Shown one piece after another: positions 30,129 to 40,185 of a stretch of DNA of 64,000 nt. Positions within the stretch are counted from its first letter, which is position 1. Every line of letters starts with the position of its first letter. The notes below the pieces were generated by a model. The model searched no databases, was not told the DNA's origin, and saw only the letters and a program-made list of their open reading frames with translations. The stretch covers positions 124,001 through 188,000 of the forward strand of contig NZ_MUNR01000014.1 in assembly GCF_002001045.1 (NCBI RefSeq), given 5' to 3'. The position numbers and the translations under genes are program-made. The stretch comes from Rhodanobacter sp. C01. GTDB taxonomy: Bacteria > Pseudomonadota > Gammaproteobacteria > Xanthomonadales > Rhodanobacteraceae.

Positions 30129-31901
30129 ATGCGCACGCATTACTGCGGCCTCATCGACGAGTCACTCGACGGCCAGACCGTCACCCTGTGCGGCTGGGTC
30201 AACACCCTGCGCCTGCAGAGCCATGTCGCCTTCGTCGATCTGCGCGATCACGAAGGCCTGGCCCAAGTGGTGATCGAGCGCGACAACGCGGCGGCCTTTG
30301 CGGTGGCGAACGAGATCGGCAATGAATACTGCCTGCGCGTCACCGGCACCCTGCGCAAGCGCCTCGCCGTCAACGACAAGCTGAAGACCGGCACGGTCGA
30401 GCTGCTCGCCGATACCGTCGAGATTCTCAACGCCGCGAAGGACCTGCCGTTCGCGCTGCACGAGAATCCGAACGAGGACATGCGGATGACTTACCGCTAC
30501 CTCGATCTGCGCCGTCCGGAAATGCAGGCGATGATGCGCAAGCGCATCAAGCTGGTGCAGGCGCTGCGCCGCTATCTCGACGAGCGCGGCTTCCAGGACG
30601 TCGAGACGCCGATCCTGACCAAGGCCACGCCGGAAGGCGCGCGTGACTACCTGGTGCCGAGCCGCGTGCATCCGGGCCAGTTCTACGCGCTGCCGCAGTC
30701 GCCGCAGCTGTTCAAGCAGATACTGATGATGGCCGGCTTCGATCGCTACTACCAGATCGCGCGATGCTTCCGCGACGAGGACCTGCGCGCCGACCGTCAG
30801 CCGGAATTCACCCAGCTCGACTTGGAGTTCGCCTTCGTCGAGGAAAAGGACGTGCAGGACTTCGTGGAAGAATTGATCCGCCACGTGTTCCGCGACGTAC
30901 AGGGTGTGGAGCTCGATGCGAGCTTCCCGCGCATGACCTGGGCTGAGGCGATGCGTCGTTTCGGCTCGGACAAGCCGGACCTGCGCATTGCGCTGGAGCT
31001 GGTCGACATCGCCGACGCGGTCAAGCACGTCGAGTTCAAGGTATTCGCCGAGCCGGCCAACGATGCTGGCGGCCGTGTCGCCGCGCTGCGTGTGCCGGGC
31101 GGTGCTGTCCTGAGCCGCAAGGAGATCGACGTCCTGACCGAATACGTGTCGCGGTACGGCGCGAAGGGTCTGGCGTGGCTGAAGGTCGAGGATCTGGCCA
31201 AGGGTCGCGATGGCATCAATTCGACGGTGGCGAAGTTCCTTGACGACGTGGCGCTGGACGGGGTGCTCAAGGCCACCGGCGCGCAGTCGGGCGACATCGT
31301 GTTCTTCGGCGCTGGCAGCTGGAAGGCGGTCACCGACTTCATGGGCGCCTTGCGTCTGAAGGTGGGCAAGGATCGCGGGCTGGTGGAAAACAGCTGGAAG
31401 CCGCTGTGGGTCACCGATTTCCCGATGTTCGAGTACGACGCGGAAGAGCAGCGTTACGTCGCCCTGCATCACCCGTTCACCGCACCCAAGGTCGACGATA
31501 TCGGCGACTTGCGCGCGAACGCGGCCACCGCGGTGAGCCGCGGTTACGACATGGTGCTCAACGGCAACGAGATCGGCGGTGGTTCGATCCGCATCCATCG
31601 GCCGGAGATGCAGAGCGCGGTGTTCGAGTTGCTCGGCATCGGTGCGGCCGAGGCCGAGGCGAAGTTCGGCTTCCTGCTGAAGGCGCTGAAGTTCGGCGCG
31701 CCGCCGCATGGTGGCCTCGCGTTCGGCATCGACCGCATCGCTGCCTTGATGGCCGGCACCGAGTCGATCCGCGACGTGATCGCATTCCCCAAGACCACCA
31801 GCGCGCAATGCCTGATGACCGATGCGCCTTCGCCGATCGCAGCGGTGCAGCTGAAGGAGTTGCATGTGCAGGTGCTCTCTGGCGAGGTATCCAGCGCTTG
31901 A
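30129..31901 (+). CDS. aspS: Aspartyl-tRNA synthetase
   Basis: A 590-residue class II synthetase starting [20 protein letters not shown]. It has an OB-fold anticodon domain (1-~110), motif 2 ([20 protein letters not shown]), the bacterial GAD insertion (about 285-420) and motif 3 (GLAFGIDRI). Cytoplasmic, forms Asp-tRNA(Asp); from sequence alone I cannot exclude a non-discriminating enzyme that also charges tRNA(Asn). The in-frame ATG at 30057 is not used. Confidence 0.97.
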   Translation: MRTHYCGLIDESLDGQTVTLCGWVNTLRLQSHVAFVDLRDHEGLAQVVIERDNAAAFAVANEIGNEYCLRVTGTLRKRLAVNDKLKTGTVELLADTVEILNAAKDLPFALHENPNEDMRMTYRYLDLRRPEMQAMMRKRIKLVQALRRYLDERGFQDVETPILTKATPEGARDYLVPSRVHPGQFYALPQSPQLFKQILMMAGFDRYYQIARCFRDEDLRADRQPEFTQLDLEFAFVEEKDVQDFVEELIRHVFRDVQGVELDASFPRMTWAEAMRRFGSDKPDLRIALELVDIADAVKHVEFKVFAEPANDAGGRVAALRVPGGAVLSRKEIDVLTEYVSRYGAKGLAWLKVEDLAKGRDGINSTVAKFLDDVALDGVLKATGAQSGDIVFFGAGSWKAVTDFMGALRLKVGKDRGLVENSWKPLWVTDFPMFEYDAEEQRYVALHHPFTAPKVDDIGDLRANAATAVSRGYDMVLNGNEIGGGSIRIHRPEMQSAVFELLGIGAAEAEAKFGFLLKALKFGAPPHGGLAFGIDRIAALMAGTESIRDVIAFPKTTSAQCLMTDAPSPIAAVQLKELHVQVLSGEVSSA

Positions 31902-32007
31902 GTCTGTGCGCCAAGGCAGGCGGCTGGTGTCAGAGCGATCATGCTGACGCAGCTGTGTGCGGCGGCGTTGTCGTTGCCTTCACTACGCGTCAGGCTTCGT
32001 TTGTGCC

Positions 32008-32637
32008 ATGTCTGATCATGTGATCCTGCTGCACGGCCTGTGGATGCGCGGCTTCGCGCTGTCCATGTTGCATCGCCGGCTGATCGAAGCGGGCTTTCGC
32101 GTGCACCGCTTCGATTACCTCAGCGTGGCGGCCACCCAGCAACGCATCCTCGACCGGCTGCAGGCGCGCATGATCGGATTGGCGGCGGAGGCCGATGCGG
32201 TACATCTGGTCGGGCACAGCCTCGGCGGTCTGCTGGCCTTGCGTGCCTGTCTCGACGGCGAGCTGCCGCCTGGTCGCATCGTCTGCCTGGGCTCGCCCTT
32301 GAAGGGCAGTGCGGCGGCACGCGGATTCGCCGCATGGGGCCGTGGTGGCGAAGTGCTGCTGGGGCACAACCGCGAGTTGCTGCAACAGGGCTTCGAGCGC
32401 TGGGACGGGCCGCGCGAGGTGGGCATGATCGCCGGTCGCATGCCGCTCGGGCTTGGCGCGATGCTGGGTCATTTCGCCGGCGAGCACGATGGCACCGTGG
32501 CGGTGGAGGAAACCCGGCTGGACGGGCTGACCTCCCACTGTGTGGTCGAGGCCAACCATACGGGACTGCTGTTCTCGGCCGAAGTGGCGCAGCGCGTAGC
32601 GCGATTCCTGCATCAGGGCCGTTTCGAGGCGGCCTGA
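32008..32637 (+). CDS. Alpha/beta-hydrolase, esterase/lipase-like
   Basis: A 209-residue protein starting MSDHVILLHGLWM, with an HG oxyanion motif, the nucleophile elbow GHSLGG (~70), a later Asp (EHDGTVAVEET) and a catalytic His (VVEANHTGLL). No signal peptide. It resembles small PGAP1-like lipases/esterases of xanthomonads. Substrate unknown. Confidence 0.85.
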   Translation: MSDHVILLHGLWMRGFALSMLHRRLIEAGFRVHRFDYLSVAATQQRILDRLQARMIGLAAEADAVHLVGHSLGGLLALRACLDGELPPGRIVCLGSPLKGSAAARGFAAWGRGGEVLLGHNRELLQQGFERWDGPREVGMIAGRMPLGLGAMLGHFAGEHDGTVAVEETRLDGLTSHCVVEANHTGLLFSAEVAQRVARFLHQGRFEAA

Positions 32638-32739
32638 GCGGTTTGCCTGCAGGCTGCCTTTTTGCCGGAATCCCGGCACCCGATCCGAAATCAGGTAAAA
32701 TTCCCGGTTCGTTCATCTGATCCGAGTGCAGGCACTGTC

Positions 32740-33474
32740 ATGGGTAGAGGCCCGTCCATCGAAGGTCGCAAGAATGCCGAGGACGCCAAGCGCGCCAAGG
32801 TATTCACCAAGCTGATTCGCGAAATCACCGTCGCCACCCGCGCCGGTGTCGCCGATCCGGCGGGTAATCCGCGCCTGCGTGCGGCGGTCGACAAGGCGCT
32901 GTCGGCGAACATGACCAAGGACACCATCGAGCGCGCGATCAAGCGCGGCTCCGGTGCCGATGGCGGCGCCGACATGCAGGAGCTGCGTTACGAGGGCTAC
33001 GGCCCGGCCGGCATTGCGCTGATCATCGATTGCGTCACCGACAATCCGGTACGCACGGTCGCCGATGTGCGCCATGCGCTGACCAAGCACGGCGGCAACC
33101 TCGGCACGAGCGGCTCGGTGGCGTTCCAGTTCAGTCGTTGTGGCGAGCTGGTGTTCGAGACGGCTGGTGATGCCGAACAGGAAGAGAAAATCCTGGAGGC
33201 CGCACTCGAGGCGGGGGCCGACGACGTGGTGAACGAGGCGGGCGAGAGCAGCGTGCTGTGCGCACCGGAAAGTTTCGAGGCAGTGCAGCAGGCGCTGGCT
33301 GCGGCCGGCCTCAAGCCGGCGCGCGCCGACGTGGTGATGCGCCCGGCCAATCGCGTGGCGATTCCCGCCGAGGCGCAGGAAACCCTGCTTGACCTGATCG
33401 ACTGGCTGGAAGAACTCGACGATGTGCACGAGATCTATCACAACGCCGCTGTGACGGCCGGGATCCATCCGTAA
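32740..33474 (+). CDS. yebC: YebC/PmpR-family protein
   Basis: A 244-residue member of the TACO1/YebC family starting [20 protein letters not shown]. YebC proteins have been described as transcription factors and more recently as translation factors helping at proline-rich stretches. The signature [19 protein letters not shown] is present. It sits just before ruvC, the standard location. A TAAAAT -10 candidate lies at 32696-32701. Confidence 0.95.
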   Translation: MGRGPSIEGRKNAEDAKRAKVFTKLIREITVATRAGVADPAGNPRLRAAVDKALSANMTKDTIERAIKRGSGADGGADMQELRYEGYGPAGIALIIDCVTDNPVRTVADVRHALTKHGGNLGTSGSVAFQFSRCGELVFETAGDAEQEEKILEAALEAGADDVVNEAGESSVLCAPESFEAVQQALAAAGLKPARADVVMRPANRVAIPAEAQETLLDLIDWLEELDDVHEIYHNAAVTAGIHP

Positions 33475-33519
33475 GCGCCAGTCGGCAGGTGACCCTGCCG
33501 ACGCGCCGGGCCGCGTTTC

Positions 33520-34041
33520 ATGACCAGAATCATCGGCATCGACCCGGGTAGCCAGCGCACCGGCGTGGGCATTATCGATGTCGACGCGACCGGCAAGCTG
33601 TCACATGTTTTTCATGCGGCGCTGGCGGTGGCTGGCGAGGCCACGTTCCCGTTGCGCCTGAAACGCATCTTTGACGAACTGTGTGACATCATCGCCGCGC
33701 ATCAGCCGAGCGAGTGCGGGATCGAGCGCGTCTTCATGGCACGCAACCCGGATTCGGCGCTGAAGCTGGGGCAGGCGCGTGGCGCCGCGATCTGCGCGGT
33801 GGTCAGTCAGGGGATCGTGGTGCACGAATATGCAGCAACCGAAGTGAAGCAGTCCGTGGTTGGCAGCGGCCGCAGCGACAAGACCCAGGTACAACACATG
33901 ATCGGCATCCTGCTTGGTCTCAAGGGTCCGTTGCAGGCCGATGCTGCCGACGCGCTTGCCATCGCGGTGACGCATGCGCATACCCGCGCCAGCGTGGTTC
34001 GTGTGGGTATTCCGCGTACGGCCTGGAGGCGGCGCCGATGA
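33520..34041 (+). CDS. ruvC: Holliday-junction resolvase RuvC
   Basis: A 173-residue RNase-H-fold endonuclease starting [15 protein letters not shown] (catalytic Asp8), with [21 protein letters not shown] and the C-terminal catalytic [12 protein letters not shown]. It cuts branch-migrated Holliday junctions made by RuvAB. The stop overlaps the ruvA start (ATGA). Confidence 0.97.
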   Translation: MTRIIGIDPGSQRTGVGIIDVDATGKLSHVFHAALAVAGEATFPLRLKRIFDELCDIIAAHQPSECGIERVFMARNPDSALKLGQARGAAICAVVSQGIVVHEYAATEVKQSVVGSGRSDKTQVQHMIGILLGLKGPLQADAADALAIAVTHAHTRASVVRVGIPRTAWRRRR

Positions 34042-34634
34042 TCGGTCGTCTGCGTGGCATCCTGATTTCTAAGCAGCCGCCCCTGCTGCTTGTCGAGGTC
34101 GGTGGCATCGGGTACGAGATCGAGGCGCCGATGTCGACGATCTACGACTTGCCGAGTATCGGCAAGGAAGTGGTCCTGCTTACCCATCATGCGGTGAAGG
34201 AGGACAGCGTGACGCTGTACGGCTTCCTGCATGAGGCCGAGCGCGCTCTGTTCCGCAATCTGCTGAAAGTCAGCGGGATCGGCGCGAAGATCGCGCTGGC
34301 CGTGCTGTCCGGCGTCGCCACCGACCACTTTGCGCGGCTGGTACATGCCGGCGATGTAGTCGCATTGACCAAGATTCCCGGTATCGGCAAGAAGACCGCC
34401 GAACGCATCGTGGTCGAATTGCGCGATCGTCTTGACGGGCTGTCCGGCCCGCCTGGTGGCGTCACGCAAAGTGCAGGCGCGCCGCTTGATGCGGCCGGCG
34501 AAGCCACCGTGGCATTGCAGCAACTTGGCTACAAGCCGGCTGAAGTCACCCGGCTGGTACAGAAGGTCGCCGCCGAGGGCGACAACGCCGAAGCCATCAT
34601 CCGCAAGGCGCTGCGCGCCGCGCTCGGAGGTTGA
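34038..34634 (+). CDS. ruvA: Holliday-junction DNA helicase subunit RuvA
   Basis: A 198-residue junction-binding subunit starting [20 protein letters not shown]. It has an OB domain, tandem helix-hairpin-helix motifs ([18 protein letters not shown] and [15 protein letters not shown]) and a C-terminal domain that contacts RuvB. Its partner gene ruvB lies downstream after kup. Confidence 0.97.
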   Translation: MIGRLRGILISKQPPLLLVEVGGIGYEIEAPMSTIYDLPSIGKEVVLLTHHAVKEDSVTLYGFLHEAERALFRNLLKVSGIGAKIALAVLSGVATDHFARLVHAGDVVALTKIPGIGKKTAERIVVELRDRLDGLSGPPGGVTQSAGAPLDAAGEATVALQQLGYKPAEVTRLVQKVAAEGDNAEAIIRKALRAALGG

Positions 34635-34638
34635 ATCC

Positions 34639-36540
34639 GTGAGTCACGCAAGCATGTCCGCAACAAACGAGTCGGAAACCAAGCGGCGCCTGGCGGCGCT
34701 CGCGCTGGGCGCGATCGGCGTGGTCTACGGCGATATCGGCACCAGCCCGCTGTACACCTTGCAGACCACGCTCAGCCACGACGGCATGAGGCCTACGCCG
34801 GAAAGCATCTATGGCGTGCTCTCGCTGATCTTCTGGGCGCAGATCGTGGTGGTGTCGCTGAAATATGTCGTGTTCATCATGCGCGCCGACAACAAGGGCG
34901 AAGGCGGCATCATGGCGCTGATGGCGCTGGCGCAGCGTAGCGTGCGCGAGCAACCGAAGTTGCGCTGGGTGCTGGCCATCCTCGGCATCTTCGGTGCCTC
35001 GCTGTTCTATGGCGACGGCGTGATCACCCCGGCAATTTCCGTGTTGTCGGCGGTGGAGGGTGTGAAGGTGGCAGCGCCCGGTCTGGCACATTGGGTGGTG
35101 CCGGTGACGGCGGTGATCCTGTTCTTCCTGTTTGCGATGCAGCGTCACGGCACCGCACGCGTGGGCAACGTGTTCGGGCCGGTAATGGTGGTCTGGTTCA
35201 TCGTGATTGCGTTGCTTGGCATACATCTGATCGCGAAAAATCCGCAGGTATTGTGGGCGATCAATCCGATGCATGGCGTGCATTTCTTCTTTACCCATGG
35301 GATGCAGGCGTTCATCGCGCTTGGTGGTGTGGTGCTGGCGCTGACGGGTGCCGAGGCGCTCTATGCCGATATGGGGCACTTCGGCAAGCGGCCGATACGG
35401 CTGGCCTGGTTCAGCTTTGTGCTGCCGGCACTCGTGCTCAATTATTTCGGGCAAGGTGCGTTGCTGCTCGCCCACCCTGAGGCAATCGACAACCCGTTCT
35501 TCAAGATGGTGCCGCAGGTCCTGCTGTATCCAATGATCGGTCTGGCCTGCATCGCCACCGTGATCGCCTCGCAGGCGGTTATTTCCGGTGCGTTCTCGAT
35601 GACCCGTGAGGCAATGTCGCTGGGCTACTCGATGCGCATGCAGGTGGTGCACACCTCGCGCGAGATGTCCGGGCAGATCTTCGTGCCCTGGGTCAACAGC
35701 TTCCTGCTGGTGATGGTGCTGGTGGCGGTGTTCGGCTTCCGCAGCTCCGACAGCCTCAGCGCGGCCTACGGCATTGCGGTGACCGGCACCATGACGATCA
35801 CCACCATGCTGGCTCTGGTGGTGGCACGGCACCAGTGGGGCTGGAGTCGCTTTGCTGTGATTGTGGCCGGTGTGCTGCTGCTGACGATCGACCTGTCCTT
35901 CCTCGGCGCGAACCTGATCAAGGTCGAGTTCGGCGGCTGGTTCCCGCTGGTGCTGGGCCTTGGCGTATTCGTGCTGATGACGACCTGGCGACGTGGTCGC
36001 GAACTGGTGGTTCGCGAGATCAAGCAGGGCGGCCTGGCACTGGCGCCGTTCATCGCGAACATTTCCGAGCACCCGCCGCTGCGGGTGCCGGGTACGGCGG
36101 TGTTCCTCACCGCGAACCAGAATGCAGTGCCGCATGCGCTGCTGCACAACCTCAAGCACAACAAGGTGCTGCACGAGCGCAACGTAATGCTGACGGTGGA
36201 CATGCTGGAGACGCCGGTCGCCGACGCCAGCGAACGGATCCAGATCACGGCGATGGGCAACGAATTCTTCGGCCTGGAGCTGCGTTTCGGCTTCGCCGAG
36301 GATCCGAACATTCCACTGGCATTGTCGCTGTGCGCGCGCACCGGCCTGCCTTTCGACCTGATGGACACCACGTTCTTCCTCTCGCGGGAGAACATCGTCG
36401 CCGACAAGCGCCGTCCCGGCATGGTGCTTTGGCGCGACAAGCTGTTCGCCTTCATGGCCCGCAATGCGGTCCCGGCCACGGCGTTCTTCCAGATTCCGGG
36501 CAACCGGCTGATCGAGCTGGGTGCGCAGGTGGAGATCTAG
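34639..36540 (+). CDS. kup: Low-affinity potassium transporter Kup
   Basis: A 633-residue KUP/HAK-family K+:H+ symporter with about twelve membrane segments (GVVYGDIGTSPLYTLQ near the start; GASLFYGDGVITPAISVLSA) and a ~180-residue cytoplasmic C-terminal domain. The start is the GTG at 34639 with GGAGG 8 bases upstream, overlapping the end of ruvA closely; ATG 34654 is possible. It splits ruvA from ruvB, an order I recall from xanthomonads. Confidence 0.95.
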   Translation: MSHASMSATNESETKRRLAALALGAIGVVYGDIGTSPLYTLQTTLSHDGMRPTPESIYGVLSLIFWAQIVVVSLKYVVFIMRADNKGEGGIMALMALAQRSVREQPKLRWVLAILGIFGASLFYGDGVITPAISVLSAVEGVKVAAPGLAHWVVPVTAVILFFLFAMQRHGTARVGNVFGPVMVVWFIVIALLGIHLIAKNPQVLWAINPMHGVHFFFTHGMQAFIALGGVVLALTGAEALYADMGHFGKRPIRLAWFSFVLPALVLNYFGQGALLLAHPEAIDNPFFKMVPQVLLYPMIGLACIATVIASQAVISGAFSMTREAMSLGYSMRMQVVHTSREMSGQIFVPWVNSFLLVMVLVAVFGFRSSDSLSAAYGIAVTGTMTITTMLALVVARHQWGWSRFAVIVAGVLLLTIDLSFLGANLIKVEFGGWFPLVLGLGVFVLMTTWRRGRELVVREIKQGGLALAPFIANISEHPPLRVPGTAVFLTANQNAVPHALLHNLKHNKVLHERNVMLTVDMLETPVADASERIQITAMGNEFFGLELRFGFAEDPNIPLALSLCARTGLPFDLMDTTFFLSRENIVADKRRPGMVLWRDKLFAFMARNAVPATAFFQIPGNRLIELGAQVEI

Positions 36541-36611
36541 GGCGGCGCGCGTGGTGCATACGGGTTCCCTGAACCGGTCAGCCACGCTCGGTTCCTGCCA
36601 TAATTCGCGGC

Positions 36612-37661
36612 ATGACCGAGCATCGCATCATCACCGCCGCCGCGCAGCTCGACGACGAAGCGCTTGAGGCCACCATCCGCCCGAAACGGCTGACCGAGTA
36701 TCTCGGCCAGCAGCCGGTGCGCGAGCAACTGTCGATCTACATCGAGGCAGCCAGGAAACGCGGTGGGGCGCTGGATCACGTGCTGATCTTCGGGCCGCCC
36801 GGGCTGGGCAAGACCACGCTGAGCCATGTCATCGCCAACGAGCTTGGCGTCAACGTGCGCGCGACCTCCGGCCCGGTGCTGGAGCGCGCCGGCGACCTTG
36901 CAGCGCTGCTGACCAACCTCGAGGCGAACGACGTGCTGTTCGTCGACGAGATCCATCGCCTGTCACCGGTGGTCGAGGAAGTGCTGTATCCGGCGATGGA
37001 GGACTTCCAGATCGACATCATGATCGGCGAGGGTCCTGCCGCACGCTCGATCAAGCTGGACCTGCCGCCGTTCACCCTGATCGGCGCGACCACCCGTGCA
37101 GGCATGCTCACCGCGCCCTTGCGGGACCGCTTCGGCATCGTGCAGCGACTGGAGTTCTATACCACCGAGGAGCTCACCGCGATCGTCCGCCGTGCTGCGC
37201 GCATCCTCGGTATCGTCTGCGTGCCGGAGGGTGCCCAGGAGATCGCTCGCCGTTCGCGTGGCACCCCGCGCATCGCCAACCGCCTGCTGCGCCGCGTGCG
37301 CGATTACGCCGAGGTGCGCGCCGGTGGCGAGATCACCCTCGCGGCGGCGCAAGCCGCGCTGGACATGCTGAAGATCGACCCGGAAGGTTTCGACGAACTG
37401 GATCGGCGCCTGCTCGGCCTGATCATCGAGAATTTCGACGGTGGCCCGGTCGGTGTCGAGTCGCTGGCTGCCGCATTGAGTGAGGATCGCGGCACGCTGG
37501 AGGATGTGGTCGAGCCGTACCTGATCCAGCAGGGTTACCTGATCCGCACGGCGCGTGGCCGCATGGTCAGCGCCAAGGGTTGGCGCCACCTGGGCTTCAC
37601 GCCGCCGCCGCGCCAGGCGCAGGCGGCCGACCTGTTCAGTGCCGGGGCTGGCGATGTCTGA
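36612..37661 (+). CDS. ruvB: Holliday-junction branch-migration ATPase RuvB
   Basis: A 349-residue AAA+ motor with Walker [10 protein letters not shown], Walker [10 protein letters not shown], sensor 1 LIGATTRAG and a C-terminal winged helix ([10 protein letters not shown]). It drives branch migration with RuvA. The stop overlaps the ybgC start by 8 bases. Confidence 0.98.
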   Translation: MTEHRIITAAAQLDDEALEATIRPKRLTEYLGQQPVREQLSIYIEAARKRGGALDHVLIFGPPGLGKTTLSHVIANELGVNVRATSGPVLERAGDLAALLTNLEANDVLFVDEIHRLSPVVEEVLYPAMEDFQIDIMIGEGPAARSIKLDLPPFTLIGATTRAGMLTAPLRDRFGIVQRLEFYTTEELTAIVRRAARILGIVCVPEGAQEIARRSRGTPRIANRLLRRVRDYAEVRAGGEITLAAAQAALDMLKIDPEGFDELDRRLLGLIIENFDGGPVGVESLAAALSEDRGTLEDVVEPYLIQQGYLIRTARGRMVSAKGWRHLGFTPPPRQAQAADLFSAGAGDV

Positions 37662-38073
37662 GCCCATGCAGAAGCCGCCTTTCAGCTGGCCGGTGCGGGT
37701 GTACTGGGAAGACACCGATGCTGGCGGCGTGGTCTATCACGCAGGCTATCTGCGCTTCATGGAGCGGGCCCGCAGCGAATGGATGCGGGCGCTCGGCGTC
37801 GACCAGTTCGCGTTCAAGCAGGCCACCGGGCTGGCCTTCATGGTGCGCGACATGCAGATCGACTTCCTCAAGCCAGCCCTGCTGGATGATGAACTGTTGG
37901 TGACGGTGGAAGTCAAAGAACGACGCGCAGCCAGTATCCTGTTCGCCCAGACGATCGCGCGGGCGGACGGCAGCAGCCTGATCCGCGCGCAGGTGCGGGT
38001 GGCTTGCGTGGATATCCTGCGCATGCGCGCGGCACCGATCCCGACCGACCTGATTTTCGAATCCATCCCCTGA
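37654..38073 (+). CDS. ybgC: Tol-Pal system acyl-CoA thioesterase YbgC
   Basis: A 139-residue hotdog-fold thioesterase of the 4-hydroxybenzoyl-CoA thioesterase type. The catalytic Asp is in [20 protein letters not shown], the family signature. It is encoded at the head of the tol-pal cluster; in E. coli it interacts with acyl carrier protein and phospholipid synthesis. Start 37654 lies inside ruvB. Confidence 0.95.
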   Translation: MSEPMQKPPFSWPVRVYWEDTDAGGVVYHAGYLRFMERARSEWMRALGVDQFAFKQATGLAFMVRDMQIDFLKPALLDDELLVTVEVKERRAASILFAQTIARADGSSLIRAQVRVACVDILRMRAAPIPTDLIFESIP

Positions 38074-38106
38074 CAACCAAGCCGACTGGCGGAGAACCTT
38101 CAAGCA

Positions 38107-38790
38107 ATGAACGGTGGACTGAACATTTTCTCGCTGATCGCGGATTCGAGCGTGCCGGTGCAGCTGGTGCTGCTGGTGCTGTTGGTGTTCTCGTTCCTGT
38201 CGTGGGTGATCATCATCCGCAAATACACCCAGACCAAGGCGGCGCTGCAGGACGCCGAGGCGTTCGAGGAGCGCTTCTGGTCCGGTGGTGACCTGGCCCA
38301 GTTGTTCCGCGAGGTCAGCAACCGCGGCGGCAACGGTGGCATCGAGAACATCTTCGAATCGGGCTTCCGCGAATTCGCCCGCCAGCGCCAGCGCAAGACC
38401 CACGACACGCGCAGCGTGATCGAGGGCTCCGAGCGCGCCATGCAGGTGGCTGGCACGCGCGAGATCGGCCTGCTCGAACGCAACCTGGAGTTCCTCGCCA
38501 ACGTCGGTTCGATCAGCCCTTACGTGGGTCTGTTCGGTACCGTGTGGGGCATCATGGGTGCATTCCAGGGCCTGGGCGAGATGAAGGACGTCACCATCGC
38601 GGTGGTCGCGCCGCACATCTCCGAGGCGCTGATCGCCACTGCGATGGGTCTGTTCGCGGCGATCCCGGCACAGTGGGCGTACAACCGCTATGCCACGAAG
38701 GTCGAACGCATTGCCTCGCGCTATGACGTGTTCCAGGAAGAGTTCTCCTCCGTGCTGCAGCGGCAGATCCAGACCGACGACGTGGCCTGA
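38107..38790 (+). CDS. tolQ: Tol-Pal inner-membrane proton channel subunit TolQ
   Basis: A 227-residue MotA/TolQ/ExbB-family protein with three membrane segments: VQLVLLVLLVFSFLSWVIII near the N-terminus, and two later ones (GSISPYVGLFGTVWGIMGAF; EALIATAMGLFAAIPAQWAY). With TolR it uses the proton gradient to energise TolA. First gene of tolQRAB-pal-cpoB. Confidence 0.97.
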   Translation: MNGGLNIFSLIADSSVPVQLVLLVLLVFSFLSWVIIIRKYTQTKAALQDAEAFEERFWSGGDLAQLFREVSNRGGNGGIENIFESGFREFARQRQRKTHDTRSVIEGSERAMQVAGTREIGLLERNLEFLANVGSISPYVGLFGTVWGIMGAFQGLGEMKDVTIAVVAPHISEALIATAMGLFAAIPAQWAYNRYATKVERIASRYDVFQEEFSSVLQRQIQTDDVA

Positions 38791-38804
38791 GCGGAGCAGC
38801 AGTC

Positions 38805-39257
38805 ATGGCCACTTCCCGGCGCCAGAAGCGCTACAAGCTCAAATCCGAAATCAACGTCGTGCCGTACATCGACGTGATGCTGGTGTTGCTGATCATCTTC
38901 ATGGTCACCACGCCGATGATGAATTCCAGCGTCGACGTGCAGTTGCCGCAGGCCAATGCCAAGTCGCTGCAGCAGAAGAAGGACCCGGTGCTGGTCTCGG
39001 TGCTGCAGGACGGCCAGCTCTATCTCACCCTCAGCGGCGAGAAGAAGGAACTGGTCGACGAGAACACGCTGCAGGTCAAGGTGGGCGCTTTCGTGCGCGA
39101 GAACCCCGAAGTCAGCGTGCTGGTGGGCGGCGACGAACGCGGCAGCTACGGCGGCGTGTTCAAGGTGCTGGCCGACCTGCAGCAGGCCGGCGTCGCCAAG
39201 GTCGGCTTGATGGGTCAACCCGAACAGGGCAAGAGCGCGTCCGATGGACGAAAGTAA
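38805..39257 (+). CDS. tolR: Tol-Pal proton channel subunit TolR
   Basis: A 150-residue ExbD/TolR protein with one membrane helix carrying the proton-binding Asp (INVVPYIDVMLVLLIIF) and a periplasmic domain. It ends inside tolA (14-base overlap), so the two are translationally linked. Confidence 0.97.
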   Translation: MATSRRQKRYKLKSEINVVPYIDVMLVLLIIFMVTTPMMNSSVDVQLPQANAKSLQQKKDPVLVSVLQDGQLYLTLSGEKKELVDENTLQVKVGAFVRENPEVSVLVGGDERGSYGGVFKVLADLQQAGVAKVGLMGQPEQGKSASDGRK

Positions 39258-40185
39258 GGCGACGCCCAAGGCGGTCGTACTTTCCGCCATTCTGCACATC
39301 GGCATCGTGGGGTTTCTGTTCCTCGCGATCCTGCCGTGCTCAAGCTACGAGAATGTCTTCAATGCCCTGGGCCTGCCGGCCTGGATGAATCCGATCACCT
39401 GTTCTGCGCCGCTGCAGCTGCAGGGCCAGGTCATCGAGGCGACCCTGATCGGCACGACCGGCAGTCCGCCGCCGAAGGCGGTCAAGGTCAAGCCGGTGCC
39501 CAATACCGTGCCACCACCACCCACGGTCCCGCCGCCGCCCGTCCCGCCGCCGCAGACGCCGCAGGTGAAAGCCCTGCCGCCGCCGCCCGAGCATCCGGAC
39601 GTCAAGGATCAGGAAAAGGTGGTCGAGGACGCGGCGCAGCAGGCCGATGCCAAGCAGCTGCAGGAAGAGAAGGAGCGGCAGCGCCAGTCCGAACTGGACG
39701 CGCAGGCAGCCAAGCAGAAAGAGGAAAAGCAGAAGCAGATCGATGCCTTGTTCGCCAAGATGGACGCGGCTGCCCAGCAGACGAAGAAACTGGACAACAA
39801 GGCGAAGCAGGCCAAGCAGCAGATGGACGATCTGAAGAATGCCCAGGATGATGCCCAAGCCGATCTGCCGGATGCAGCCCAGCGCCAGACCGGCAACAAC
39901 AGTCCGAACAGCGACCTCAGCAGTGAGTATGCAGCAGCCATTCAGAATGCGGTCACGCCGAACTGGCTGCGGCCGGATAACATGCCGAGTGTTCCGTGCC
40001 AGGTTCATATCGTGCAATCACCTGGTGGCGACGTGCTGAGTGCCACCGTGGATTCCAGCTGCCCCTACGACGATGCCGGCCGGCGTTCGGTCGAAAATGC
40101 CGTGCTGCGCACCAAGACCTTGCCATACAAGGGTTTTGAGAGCGTGTTCCAGCGCAACCTAACCTTCACCTTCAGGCCGCAATGA
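39244..40185 (+). CDS. tolA: Tol-Pal envelope-spanning protein TolA
   Basis: A 313-residue protein with an N-terminal membrane anchor with short cytoplasmic head (AVVLSAILHIGIVGFLFLA), a Pro-rich stretch (about 75-115), a Lys/Gln/Ala-rich helical domain (about 120-215) and a C-terminal TonB-like domain (YAAAIQNAVTPNWLRP). It links TolQR to TolB and Pal. The stop overlaps the tolB start (ATGA). Confidence 0.95.
   Translation: MDESKATPKAVVLSAILHIGIVGFLFLAILPCSSYENVFNALGLPAWMNPITCSAPLQLQGQVIEATLIGTTGSPPPKAVKVKPVPNTVPPPPTVPPPPVPPPQTPQVKALPPPPEHPDVKDQEKVVEDAAQQADAKQLQEEKERQRQSELDAQAAKQKEEKQKQIDALFAKMDAAAQQTKKLDNKAKQAKQQMDDLKNAQDDAQADLPDAAQRQTGNNSPNSDLSSEYAAAIQNAVTPNWLRPDNMPSVPCQVHIVQSPGGDVLSATVDSSCPYDDAGRRSVENAVLRTKTLPYKGFESVFQRNLTFTFRPQ

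Noticed and set aside
30162-31865. 567-codon frame antisense to aspS
   Set aside because: Entirely opposite a complete synthetase; no recognisable motif.
34597-36585. 662-codon His/Gln-rich frame antisense to kup
   Set aside because: Composition mirrors the complement of membrane-helix codons; no family resemblance, no ribosome site.
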